Shown: positions 1-9,412 of the stretch, piece by piece
Layout: each line of letters starts with the position of its first letter
Position numbering within the stretch: position 1 is the first letter of the stretch
Source: Owenia fusiformis
Taxonomy: Eukaryota > Annelida > Polychaeta > Sabellida > Oweniidae
Direction: 5' to 3'
DNA length: 64,000 bases
Assembly: GCA_903813345.2 (NCBI GenBank)
Contig: CAIIXF020000008.1
Location: 14,118,822 to 14,182,821 of the forward strand
Made by a program: the position numbers and the translations under genes
Notes under the pieces: model-generated
Seen by the model: only the letters and a program-made list of their open reading frames with translations
What the model was told of the DNA's origin: nothing
The model's database searches: none

Positions 1-1
1 A

Positions 2-362
2 CATGAAAAACATAAAACAGATGCTCAAAAATTAATTTTAGAAGTGGTCGATCAACAGCAAAAGGCAATAAAGAACCTTACAGAAAAGGTGTCTCAATTA
101 GGAAAATGTTCAAGCCAGTCAGTAAATCATACCAGAACCACAGGTGGTGTTCCGATTTGTCAAAGATGCAATTTGAAAGGTCATACAGCACCATTTTGTA
201 GAGTAAAAAATACTCCAAATTCCTATGGGAACAATAGGCGATTTAACAATAGGCAAATTGAATGTTTTAATTTGTAGAAAATTAGGTCATAAATCATCCG
301 AATGTAGGTCACCAAGGACTTCTAATTATAAACGTTCTTTAAACGGCGGAGGCCAAGCTTAA
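2..362 (+). CDS. gag: Gag C-terminal part with two CCHC zinc knuckles (second out of frame)
   Basis: The frame is open from the window edge to a TAG at 275-277. It encodes a charged coiled-coil-like stretch and then a retroviral nucleocapsid zinc knuckle (C-x2-C-x4-H-x4-C, about 158-199). A second knuckle begins at 263-265, but its remaining ligands (273-305) lie in another frame that stays open to a TAA at about 362. Either an indel disrupted the copy or a frameshift site lies here; no canonical slippery heptamer is obvious. Zinc knuckles bind genomic RNA during packaging. The matrix and capsid parts are outside the window. Pol begins 38 bp downstream. Confidence 0.75.
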
Positions 363-400
363 ATCGTCGAGCAAACAAGAAAGTTTGGCCAGGTGTTAAA

Positions 401-3400
401 ATGAATAAAACATATGCTCAAAGGGTTAAAAGTAGAATTCTTGATCAAGTATCTGTTGAAGATGATATATATAAAGAAAATTTGATAAAGACAATGATAT
501 TTGGTCAAGAAACGTGGAGTTTGATTGACACTGGCGCGCAAATTTCGATAATCGATTATGAATATTTAAAAAACATAGCACCTTATGTAAGAATATACCC
601 TGAGAATGAAATACAGCCTATGGCGGCTGGTCGTCAACCTTTAAAAATGTGTGGGAAAATTTACGCAAAGATTCGAATAGGGAAAATATATGTCTCCACT
701 AAATTATATGTGTTACAAAATCTTAATAGAAAGGTTATTTTGGGAGCTGATTTTTTGTTAAGAAATAAGGCTGTAATAAACTATCGCACAGGGAAAATAC
801 AACTACAGCCTAAAAACAAATTACAAATTGTGATAGATAGAGATGTAACCATACCAGCTGTATCAGAATTAGCCTTGTTTGCTAGAGTGAAAGGTCAAGT
901 GCCAAATCAGTTACTAGGAGAAATACTACCATATGGTAACCGAGTAGAGGCAGTGTTAGCCAAGGGAGTAGGGAAGGTAACGAACAAAATGGTCCCCATT
1001 AAACTTCTTAATCCAAATGATTCTGAAATGATCATTAAAAGAAACTCAAGGGTTGGAACGTTTGTATGTTTGTCTAAGTCCACAAAAATATCAGAAGTAG
1101 ATTTAGAAAAGAATCAAAATCCAGGTAATAACGTACCAAAATCAAAGGAATCAGTGAATATAGATTTATCAAAATCCAACTTGAATAATGAACAAAAGGC
1201 AAAAGTACAAGAAGTATTGGATCGACATTCAGATGCATTTGTTGATTCATCAGGAAAGTTAGGGTATTGTGATATCATTCAACATACTATAGAAACCGAA
1301 AAGGGAGCACCCATATTTAGACATAGACCTTATAGGGTGCCTCCTTTGAAACGTGCTGAGATAAGTAACCAAATCCAAGATATGTTACAGCAAGATATAA
1401 TTGAACCCTCTAATTCCCCATATGCATCACCAGTGGTTTTAGTTACTAAACCCGACGGTAGATGGCGTTTTTGTACAGATTTCCGATCATTAAATAAAAT
1501 AACAAAATTTGATGCATTCCCTATTCCACTGATATCAGAATATTTAGACACACTGGGTCTAACTCAGCCAAAATTCTTTAGCATTTTTGATTGTCAAACT
1601 GGATTTTTCCAACAAGGTTTAAAAGATGATGGGTCTAGAGAGAAGACAGCCTTTATATGCCATGAAGGATTGTTTCAATATAAAAGGATGGCACAAGGTT
1701 TGGTAAATGCTGCCTCATCTTTTCAAAGACTCATGCAAACTATATTAAAGGGGTTACAATGGAAGATCTGCTTAGTTTATGTTGATGACATCATTATATT
1801 TAGTAGAACTTTCGAAGAACATTTGAGTCACTTGGACCAAGTTTTGAGTAGGATAGAAGGGGCTGGACTTAAACTTAAGCAATCTAAGAGCAAGTTATTT
1901 GTAGAAAAAGTGAGATATTTAGGCCACGATGTTTCTGCTAAGGGAATTCAACCCACTCATGATAATGTAGAAACTGTGTTATCATATAAAATCCCTACCA
2001 AATTAAGAGATGTAAGGGTTTTTTTAGGACTCGTTGGATATTATAGGAGGTTTATAAAGGACCATTCTAAAATAGCAAGACCATTATATGACCTTACAAA
2101 GAAGGACACCAGGTTTATATGGAGCCCGAAATGTCAAGAAGCCTTTGAAACACTGAAGAGAAAATTAACGGAAGCACCCATATTAAGTTATCCGAATTTT
2201 GACAAACCATTTCTACTAATAACTGACGCAAGTGATGAAGGACTGGGTGTTGTATTAAGTCAGAAAATAGATGGCGAAGAAAAGCCGATAGCATATTGTG
2301 GACGAGGATTGACACCAGCCGAGAAAAAGATGACGACACACGAGAAGGAGGCATTAGCAGTCGTCTTTGGAACTCGAAAATTGAATAATTATTTGAGGTA
2401 CAGCAAGTTTACTGTCATTACCGACAATAGATCATTAAAATGGCTATTGTCAAAGAAAGAACCTACAGGACGCTTGGGACGATGGGTAATGCACTTGCAG
2501 CAGTATCATTTTGATGTGCAACATAGACCAGGACGCGTAAATGGTGCTGTCGACAGTTTAAGTCGTAGAACGTATGATGAAGTCCCAGAATCAGAAGATT
2601 TGAGTTCTGTAACTGAATTACTTGAAGTTGAAAAATGCGTGCGTCTTGAAGGAATTCCCAATTTGAGTCTGAAGTTAGTAGGGGAAATGCAAAAGAAGGA
2701 TCCCCAATTACATAATATCATAAATTATATGGAAAAACAGATATTGCCAGGAGATGACAAAGAGGCTAGAAAAATATTAATGTCAGTAGGAGATTACCTG
2801 TATAAAGATGGAATATTATATCATCTATGGTATCCTGCAGGGCATGGTACAAAGCAATCAAGATGCAAGCAACAATTGGTAATACCAAAAGATTTGATAG
2901 ATGAGATATTAACGCAGTATCACGACCAAACTACTTCTGGTCATGTAGGCATCCACAGGTTGATTGACCTAATTAGAACTCGATACTACTGGACCACCTT
3001 GAACAAGGATTGTCACAATTGGGTAAAATCCTGTCCTGAATGTCAGAGTAGGCGTAGACCAACAAAATACACTAAAGGTCAACTATTGCCCTTACCAATT
3101 GTGGATGGCACGTTTTCGTGGCTTGAAATGGACTGCATCGGACCGCTGATCAAAACTCCAAGAGGAAACCGATTTATAGTCGTCTTCATTTGTAGACTAT
3201 CCAAGTTCCCCGAGGCCTTTCCCGTTCCAGATATAAAAGCCACAACAATCGCCCGACTTCTCTTTGATGAGATAATATGTCGATATGGAAGTCCTTTGAC
3301 AATATCATCTGATAGGGGAAGCAATTTTCTGTCGGAACTAGTATCAAAACTGTGTGAAATGCATTCAATCAAAAGATTAATTAGTTCTGCTTATAATCCA

Positions 3401-3688
3401 GCTAGCCAGGGGTTAGTCGAGAAAATGAACGGCACGTTGACAACGGCACTCTCAACGATTGTAGGAGACCATAAAGATTGGGACTTGTTGGTTCCGGCGG
3501 CTTTGGCAAGCTATAGAACTACCAAAGGGGTACATGGATATTCGCCCCATCAGGTCCTTTATGGGAGGGACCCCTACTTACCATTTGATACAGTATTGGA
3601 AAGAAATGTGGAAGCAAAATCATCTTCAGTACAACAGCATTTGGAAAATATTTGTAAGAGAATAATAGAAACTACCGAGGTCGTATGA
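401..3688 (+). CDS. pol: Pol polyprotein: protease, reverse transcriptase, RNase H, integrase
   Basis: A 1,095-residue Ty3/Gypsy-type polyprotein. Aspartic protease: DTGA at residues 43-46 and the ILGADFL motif near 113-119. Reverse transcriptase: PDGRWRFCTDFRSLNK around 351-366, catalytic D397, and YVDD at 460-463. RNase H: D609, E650 and D675 visible. Integrase: HHCC finger (H841, H848, C878, C881) and a DDE triad at D911, D971 and E1007. All catalytic residues I looked for are present. Order PR-RT-RH-IN is the Gypsy/retrovirus order. The ATG at 401 is the first in frame after gag, with stop TAA at 290-292 upstream. The frame stops at 3,686-3,688 just after the integrase core, and the integrase C-terminus continues in a different frame, so a single-base shift near 3,680 is likely. 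Confidence 0.95.
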   Translation: MNKTYAQRVKSRILDQVSVEDDIYKENLIKTMIFGQETWSLIDTGAQISIIDYEYLKNIAPYVRIYPENEIQPMAAGRQPLKMCGKIYAKIRIGKIYVSTKLYVLQNLNRKVILGADFLLRNKAVINYRTGKIQLQPKNKLQIVIDRDVTIPAVSELALFARVKGQVPNQLLGEILPYGNRVEAVLAKGVGKVTNKMVPIKLLNPNDSEMIIKRNSRVGTFVCLSKSTKISEVDLEKNQNPGNNVPKSKESVNIDLSKSNLNNEQKAKVQEVLDRHSDAFVDSSGKLGYCDIIQHTIETEKGAPIFRHRPYRVPPLKRAEISNQIQDMLQQDIIEPSNSPYASPVVLVTKPDGRWRFCTDFRSLNKITKFDAFPIPLISEYLDTLGLTQPKFFSIFDCQTGFFQQGLKDDGSREKTAFICHEGLFQYKRMAQGLVNAASSFQRLMQTILKGLQWKICLVYVDDIIIFSRTFEEHLSHLDQVLSRIEGAGLKLKQSKSKLFVEKVRYLGHDVSAKGIQPTHDNVETVLSYKIPTKLRDVRVFLGLVGYYRRFIKDHSKIARPLYDLTKKDTRFIWSPKCQEAFETLKRKLTEAPILSYPNFDKPFLLITDASDEGLGVVLSQKIDGEEKPIAYCGRGLTPAEKKMTTHEKEALAVVFGTRKLNNYLRYSKFTVITDNRSLKWLLSKKEPTGRLGRWVMHLQQYHFDVQHRPGRVNGAVDSLSRRTYDEVPESEDLSSVTELLEVEKCVRLEGIPNLSLKLVGEMQKKDPQLHNIINYMEKQILPGDDKEARKILMSVGDYLYKDGILYHLWYPAGHGTKQSRCKQQLVIPKDLIDEILTQYHDQTTSGHVGIHRLIDLIRTRYYWTTLNKDCHNWVKSCPECQSRRRPTKYTKGQLLPLPIVDGTFSWLEMDCIGPLIKTPRGNRFIVVFICRLSKFPEAFPVPDIKATTIARLLFDEIICRYGSPLTISSDRGSNFLSELVSKLCEMHSIKRLISSAYNPASQGLVEKMNGTLTTALSTIVGDHKDWDLLVPAALASYRTTKGVHGYSPHQVLYGRDPYLPFDTVLERNVEAKSSSVQQHLENICKRIIETTEVV

Positions 3689-3695
3689 AGCCAAT

Positions 3696-4403
3696 ATGAA
3701 GAAGGAACAAGACAAAATGATAAGGAGACGAGAAAAGGTATTGTCCAAACCCTTTAAAGTAGGTGATCGTGTGTTCCTCTACACTCCTAAGATCGCTATT
3801 AAAGATGTAAAATCTAGAAAATTGATGCATTTATGGACAGGACCATATATGTTATATGCATCACTGAATGAAGCTGATAACGTGTTTATAATACGTCGGA
3901 TCTCGGATGGAAAAATTATTAAAGTCCCAGTTAATGTACGCAGACTCAAGCGCGTTGAAGAGCGTATAAAACGCATCCCAAATGATGAGGTGCCAGAGAA
4001 TTATGATCCAGAAGAAATTTATGATCAATTAATGACAGAGGACGACTTGCCAGATAGTTGTTTTGAGGACACAAACGAAGAAAATGTGTGTGACAATGCA
4101 AAAGAGACTACAGGTGAAGGATCTGAACAGATAGATCAAGACCTGAGCAACAATGAAGAAACAAATGAAGAAATGAAGGAAGAGAATGAAAATGACCCAT
4201 ATTTTATGGTAGAGAAGGTATTAAAGGGGAGATACCGTAGAGGTCAAACGGAACCTGAATATTTATTGAAATGGGAGGGGTATGAAGTTCCGACCTGGGA
4301 ACCAGAGTCCAATTTAATCCCATATTTAATGAAGGAATTGAAGAAACACCCTGTAGAAATGACAGGAAAGAAGGAATATATGAGACATAAGAAGGAGGAA
4401 TAA
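3696..4403 (+). CDS. pol: Integrase C-terminal GPY/F module plus chromodomain (pol continuation, frame-shifted)
   Basis: The 235-residue frame starts 8 bp after the pol stop. Residues 20-88 form the integrase GPY/F module (VGDRVFLY, then WTGPY at 47-51). An acidic linker rich in E, N and D follows (about 95-166). Residues 168-212 are a chromodomain: VEKVLKGRY, then YLLKWEGY and TWEPESNL. The cage positions read F170, W193 and Y196, so methyl-lysine histone binding looks possible. In chromoviruses this domain is thought to guide integration to marked chromatin. The open frame extends upstream of the ATG at 3,696, so this is probably the displaced tail of pol and not an independent gene. Confidence 0.9.
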   Translation: MKKEQDKMIRRREKVLSKPFKVGDRVFLYTPKIAIKDVKSRKLMHLWTGPYMLYASLNEADNVFIIRRISDGKIIKVPVNVRRLKRVEERIKRIPNDEVPENYDPEEIYDQLMTEDDLPDSCFEDTNEENVCDNAKETTGEGSEQIDQDLSNNEETNEEMKEENENDPYFMVEKVLKGRYRRGQTEPEYLLKWEGYEVPTWEPESNLIPYLMKELKKHPVEMTGKKEYMRHKKEE

Positions 4404-5818
4404 ACTGTGTAATGATATATGAGAAAAATGATAATAAAAGAGAATATAATCCATGGTAATATGATGAATAAGATAAGGTAAAATAAAATGTGTAGGTATA
4501 AAAATGTACTGCTAATAATTATGCAGTGGGATAAAATTACTATGAATTGAAAATGCCTAAATGCATTAAGATCATAGACTGCATAACAGTATAAAATGCG
4601 ATGATAGAGATGAAAGAATGTCTAAATGCATTGAAATAATCGCTAATAGAAGGGAAAATGAAAATAAAATGATAGGCTTCAAGTAAAGGTAATACTATAA
4701 TGTGTACGTGAAATAGTAAGGAAGGTATATCAAAGTAAAAATGAAATATAGTAAGTTATTGAAAACCTAGGTATATGTATATATGATATGAGAAATAAGA
4801 GATTAGATATGAAGTTATAAGACTTATGAGTAGGTCTAAACGTATGCGAAGTGGTTAACCAATAAGAGTGACATATCTTGTTCAATGCATGGGACAAGAT
4901 ATATATTGACCTTATCTTCCGTGTCCCTTTAAGTAGTTGCAAATATCTGTGTGAGAAATACAAAATTGTTAAAGCCTAACTCAGAAATGTGTGATTCACT
5001 GTTTACAAGCCAAGAATAGAATTCTGTGATCTTCAAAAGAAAGTTTCATCAAAGAATTTACATCCTCATAGTTGGTTTATTTGTTTAGAGCCTTTCTGAA
5101 GTGAAGTCGACACACTGAAGAATGAGCTCGATACAAATCTTGACATTGTTTATTTTCAAAATGCTCCTGAATCACAGGGTAATTGTTTATAATGGTTTGT
5201 GAATGTGGAATATTTGTCACGGGGAAGCATTGGCCATCTCCCTCTCAGACAAAGTGAAGACATTATGAATTGATTAGGGATTACGGAGATATGGTCAATA
5301 TTGAATATGGTTATTTAAGAGAAGTATAAGTAAGGTTTTAAGAAGCCATAATTTAAAGTATATAGGTATGTACGGACGATATGAAAACGTACAAAAGAGG
5401 ATAAGGTCTGCGATAGATCCAAAAAAAAAATGATCTAAGCACAAAGTATGCAGGAGATGAGATCCATATGTTAGGTCATAAGATGACATAAATTATGTTC
5501 AAGGATACCAAGAATCTAAGGATAGAAAGTAGGCAGGGTTTAAGAATAATTGTATAAGGAAAAGTAACCAGAATGATCGTGAAAACACATAAGTTAGTGT
5601 CATGAGGTGTTTTGATAAAGAGAATTTCTACCTCGGATTGGTCAAAAGGAGAAAATGGGGGAAGGGATAACCAGAACAAAAAGGATAGGAACTATGTGTG
5701 TGTAACGCTACTGCTAAATTCTTTCCAGATAGATAACAACAGTTAACAATTGATAAAGGATATTGAAGCAGGGATAAAACAGTAAGTACCAATGGGGATC
5801 TGCTCGGTCAAAGACATG
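4404..5818 (+). other. Pol-env spacer with no recognisable gene
   Basis: A 1.4-kb AT-rich stretch with stops in all frames and no ORF resembling a known protein. Its last 100 bases hold the splice signals described at 5,729-5,781. In an uninterrupted element it would lie between pol and env. The region upstream of env C1 (25,835-26,325) has the same position and a similar composition. Confidence 0.6.
5729..5781 (+). other. Predicted small non-coding exon before env B (acceptor and donor)
   Basis: A pyrimidine-rich acceptor TTCTTTCCAG ends at 5,728. A strong donor GTAAGTA begins at 5,782, preceded by A. The 53 nt between contain no ATG. Families C1 (26,328-26,391) and C2 (31,525-31,594) have the same acceptor-exon-donor arrangement, also without ATG. 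Retention downstream of the acceptor would express env. Further splicing from the donor to 14,283 would remove env and create an AUG. Predicted from sequence; no transcript was seen. Confidence 0.65.
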
Positions 5819-6443
5819 TGTTATGATTCGGTCAGTACGTAATTATATTTAATTATATATAATTACTTTATTATTTATTTATTATTTATATCCAATATAA
5901 AATACCATTTATATTTAGTATATTCAAACATTGTAAAGATCTTGCTGCTTTCTTATGATTAATGACTATTTAGACCTCAGTTTGCTTTTTAGTGCAGGGG
6001 AATCCCTACGCTACTATATTCAGCCAAAACGAAGATATATCAATGAATTCTGACAAGTTAAAACTTCCAACAACCAATCACAACTCAGAATTATGATTTG
6101 AATCTTGCTTACATAAGCATGAAATCAGCAATATTCTTACTTATATTTGCACAATTTTGACAGGTAAAATAATGTATTTTACCTAGTATATAAAGAAGCC
6201 AGCAAGATCTGCTTATTCAGTAAGTTTTACTCACTCACAACGATGCTCAACAATTGATGAAAGGAGAAACAATAACAAGCGAATCTACCGAAACTCTGTT
6301 GGCCGGATCAATCTCAAGAAGAATTGGAATTTGAAATAAAATTAAGAAACAAAACAAAGGAGTCGTGTTCAATAAGGTAGTCAGGAACCCTGCGAGTACC
6401 GAAGGACCACAAGATCCCGAAGCGACAGTTACGAAACGTAACA
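5819..6443 (+). repeat. 5' LTR of element A
   Basis: Starts TG and ends CA, with short inverted ends TGTTA/TAACA. TATATAAA lies at 6,187-6,194, and an initiator-like TCAGT at 6,217-6,221 is at the expected spacing, giving U3 up to about 6,218. AATAAA is at 6,335-6,340. Near the end (about 6,379-6,420) is a motif GCGAGTACC...ACAAGATC, also found in the B and C LTRs. The second copy is at 11,149-11,771. Confidence 0.95.
6187..6221 (+). promoter_or_regulatory. Core promoter in LTR A (TATA box plus initiator)
   Basis: TATATAAA (6,187-6,194) is followed by TCAGT (6,217-6,221); the A at 6,219 is about 32 bp from the TATA start, the usual Pol II spacing. The same pair occurs in the downstream LTR A. 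Confidence 0.75.
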
Positions 6444-6445
6444 AT

Positions 6446-6460
6446 TGGTGGAAGCTGCCC
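6446..6460 (+). other. Candidate primer-binding site of element A
   Basis: TGGTGGAAGCTGCCC starts 2 nt after the LTR. It begins with TGG, as expected for pairing with the CCA end of a tRNA. I could not assign the tRNA. Confidence 0.6.
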
Positions 6461-6492
6461 TAGGTAAAAGAAAGAACAGTTATTAGACAACA

Positions 6493-6498
6493 GTGAGT
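6493..6498 (+). other. Splice donor overlapping the env A start region
   Basis: GTGAGT at 6,493-6,498 follows ...GACAACA and is immediately followed by the env ATG at 6,499. Splicing to the acceptor ending at 9,022 would remove env A completely and join A to TG. The same donor type, preceded by A, occurs before env B, C1 and C2. Confidence 0.65.
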
Positions 6499-8997
6499 AT
6501 GAAGCTATATTGCCATTTTATGATGATGATGATGATGATCACGGGAAAATACCTTGTACACGCCCGAAAGGAAAACGCGGATCCATGGAGATATAATTAC
6601 GGAGTAAAGTTCGTCGAGATCAAGAATAATCATTTAACGGAATCGAATTCATTTCACCTTACATTTAAAATGGAAACGTTGCCGTCGATTAAGGCTATTG
6701 ATCAACCAATAGTTTTAACATGTAACCCCAATGGCACATTACATGCCGGTACGTGTGAACAAATGCGCGGTATTATGAAAACGTTGACTGAGAAAATTTT
6801 AGCGCATCAAAATAATCTCGAAGCGCTGTTGCCTAATGTAACTTATTACAGATATAAAAACAAGAGAGCCGCTCTGTTGCAACCTATAGGTAACCTAGTC
6901 TCATCAGTATTTGGTTTAGTGAGTATGGATAAATTTAAAATATTGGCTTCGAATGTCAAATACTTGGAAACTTTTGGAAACAAATCAGCCGTCCGATTTA
7001 ACCAATTTGAGAATGAATTGCATGACTTCATGGAATTGTCGGAAAACCGCTCTACTAATATGTTTTCTATGATTAATCAGAATCACGAATCCATTAATCA
7101 ATTGTTGAATTACATAAATAATACGGATATTAGGCTACAACTTGATGAGATGAATATTCGAAGACTAAAAGTCAGTATTGATAAAACTACGGGACTGATG
7201 ACAGCGTACTTTAAATACCTAAGTCAAGTAATATATAATTTGAAATTTGCGGAAACATGGTATCACAGACACGTGCTGGCGATTAAAATGGCTAATACTG
7301 GACGTTTATCGCCGGATCTCATTTCGGCTAATGATCTAAAGAAAGCGCTGGATAAGGTTAAAAATAAATTGTCATTACAATTTCCGAACTTTAAAGTAAC
7401 TGAATCTGCACTTCGGTATTTCTTTGAAAAGCCAATTGTATCTTACTCGCGCACAAAAAGCTATTTATATGTAATGATTGAAATACCTATTTCTACTACG
7501 GGATATAAATATTCTCTATATTATGCGGAAACTCACTCAGTGCCTATACCGCGTGATTTGAATTTCAAACAACAGCGGGACAACCAGTCAATCATACTAA
7601 ATAATCCTCAAAGATATATTGGTCTAAATGAAGAAAGTTCTTTTTATTTCGAACTAACCAGAGATGAATACGAAATTAATGAAAAGTATGATTCTCAATC
7701 TCAAAATGCGTATTCTAATTTGAGGCCTATCCAAAAGAAATCGTGTTTACTAGCTCTATATATGGACGATGTTCAAAATATTCTAAAATTATGCAATTTT
7801 CATTATCAAGAAGAGTCAGAAGTTCGCACAAAAATTATGAAAATATCTAACAATCAATTCTTAATAAATGCTGAGGCAAAAGACAATTGGGTTATGCGTT
7901 GTAAGCGTAATCCCTCAAAACATATACCTACTTGTAGGTACTGCAAAATAAATTTAAATTGTGATTGTTCTTTGATGATCAATGATAATTATATACCTGA
8001 GCGAATAGGTTGCGTTATGGATTCAACGGAAATCGAGTACAATTATCCCATTAACATACCATTCATACATCATTTTATAAATGAAGAATTAACGGTCAAC
8101 ATGACCGGCTCCGAATTAGACTCAGTGGAGCCTATGATAAACCATGAAAAACTACCGGTCACTATGACATCAGCTAGATGGCAAAACGCTATCAAATCCG
8201 AGGGAATAATAAAAACAGATGTTAAACATCTTGCGGAAGCTGTAAGGTCTAAAAGACCTCTACATTTTTCAGAGGCGGATCAATTGAGTTTTGAGATGGG
8301 TGATTGGGACGTTTTCGGAATAAATATAACCGATGTGATAATTTATGTTTCTTTTGCTCTGGCTGTGATCGCGATCATATCTTATATTTATGTGCTAACA
8401 AAAATAAAGTTTATATTAACTACAATTCTGTCAATAAAGAGTGTAATGAAAGCGGAAGGTCGCCAATTCATTGTAAATTCCATGCGAGATGCTACTACGA
8501 GTCACACTTCAGAAAATATGAAATATTCGAATGTCACCCAAACTTGGTCAATCATTATATTGACCATAATGACATTTTATGTACTAGTGATGACGATTAA
8601 GTTTACGTTGAAAGCATGGCGTGCCGTGTGCGGAAAGCGAAGTGTACATAGGAAATCTAGATTGATATTAGAATTATCTTCATTGAGTCAATGGATGACG
8701 ATACCAATAACCAAGTTACAATATGGGTATGAAAGGTGTCAGTTGACTCAGCGAGGAGTTATAAATAGTATTCAAGTTCAAAAGGGACTGTTTCAAAATA
8801 ATTTATCCATTGAATGGGGAGAAATTAAATTTATATTGGACAATGAGGAAATGAATTTGAATTTGCCACCACAAGTTCCCCTGCCTTATGGTTATGGAAG
8901 ATCCATTTGCGATATTCTATCCGAACCCTATATTATTAGATTTTATTATGAGTTGGAAACTAATGTATTTGTCCTAATACCCTTAGCAAGGTCCTAA
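6499..8997 (+). CDS. env: Env A: class I fusion-type envelope glycoprotein
   Basis: An intact 832-residue frame from the ATG just after the splice donor. Hydrophobic, Met-rich N-terminus (signal peptide), then a NYG motif shared with B and C. A basic cleavage site KNKR near residue 123 is followed by a hydrophobic fusion-peptide-like segment (PIG...SSVFGL) and a long heptad-like helical region, the plan of baculovirus F and errantivirus Env proteins. A cysteine-rich module follows (CRYCKINLNCDC...IPERIGC, about 470-510). There are two hydrophobic segments (about 612-632 and 682-703), then a conserved C-terminal domain (about 715-832). Expected to mediate membrane fusion and entry. Family assignment rests on pattern, not on a search. 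Confidence 0.88.
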   Translation: MKLYCHFMMMMMMITGKYLVHARKENADPWRYNYGVKFVEIKNNHLTESNSFHLTFKMETLPSIKAIDQPIVLTCNPNGTLHAGTCEQMRGIMKTLTEKILAHQNNLEALLPNVTYYRYKNKRAALLQPIGNLVSSVFGLVSMDKFKILASNVKYLETFGNKSAVRFNQFENELHDFMELSENRSTNMFSMINQNHESINQLLNYINNTDIRLQLDEMNIRRLKVSIDKTTGLMTAYFKYLSQVIYNLKFAETWYHRHVLAIKMANTGRLSPDLISANDLKKALDKVKNKLSLQFPNFKVTESALRYFFEKPIVSYSRTKSYLYVMIEIPISTTGYKYSLYYAETHSVPIPRDLNFKQQRDNQSIILNNPQRYIGLNEESSFYFELTRDEYEINEKYDSQSQNAYSNLRPIQKKSCLLALYMDDVQNILKLCNFHYQEESEVRTKIMKISNNQFLINAEAKDNWVMRCKRNPSKHIPTCRYCKINLNCDCSLMINDNYIPERIGCVMDSTEIEYNYPINIPFIHHFINEELTVNMTGSELDSVEPMINHEKLPVTMTSARWQNAIKSEGIIKTDVKHLAEAVRSKRPLHFSEADQLSFEMGDWDVFGINITDVIIYVSFALAVIAIISYIYVLTKIKFILTTILSIKSVMKAEGRQFIVNSMRDATTSHTSENMKYSNVTQTWSIIILTIMTFYVLVMTIKFTLKAWRAVCGKRSVHRKSRLILELSSLSQWMTIPITKLQYGYERCQLTQRGVINSIQVQKGLFQNNLSIEWGEIKFILDNEEMNLNLPPQVPLPYGYGRSICDILSEPYIIRFYYELETNVFVLIPLARS

Positions 8998-9022
8998 TGT
9001 GGAAATGGTTTTGAAATTTCAG

Positions 9023-9219
9023 TGGCCGAGAGACAGCTGTGGAGGAGGGTGCGGGCCATGGCAGATAAGGCCACCCAAACTGACGAGAGTCCAAGCACAA
9101 CCCCTCCTCCTGCGGCGACCACTGGGACGGGGAACCAATCTGGGGACCGTGTGGTCACGGAACATTTAGAGGCACAAAATCTGTTTGTCGAAAAGATATC
9201 AATTACAAAATTTCAATAG
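9023..9219 (+). CDS. TQT-motif accessory protein A (exon 2, splice-created start)
   Basis: The acceptor TTGAAATTTCAG ends at 9,022, and the exon begins TGGCC. If spliced from the donor at 6,493, A plus TG would form the initiator. The protein would be about 66 residues, beginning M-A-E-R-Q. It contains DKATQTD, matching the [KR]xTQT motif that binds dynein light chain LC8, then a Pro/Thr/Gly-rich linker and a C-terminal IEKIS-like element (here VEKISITKF). No ATG starts the frame at its conserved position without splicing, though an in-frame internal ATG exists (9,058). Function unknown; binding to LC8 is inferred from the motif only. Confidence 0.65.
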
Positions 9220-9412
9220 GACAATCAGGAGAAAAAAAAGGGATCCCGACATGAACTGAATAGATATTTTGGAAGAAGAGAATCTGTGTGATTTAATTAA
9301 CATTAGAAAATACCCATGCGATATATATATGATACAACTCACGAGTGTCAAATTACAAAAAAAAAATAAATAAATAAATAAATAAAATTTCGGATTGAGT
9401 GCCTTTTAAAAT

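Noticed and set aside
4404-5818. Search for an additional gene between pol and env
   Set aside because: Frames are short and stop-rich on both strands, and none shows motifs.
8304-8600. 98-codon frame overlapping the end of env A
   Set aside because: It overlaps the well-supported env frame, is not kept in B or C, and has no motif.
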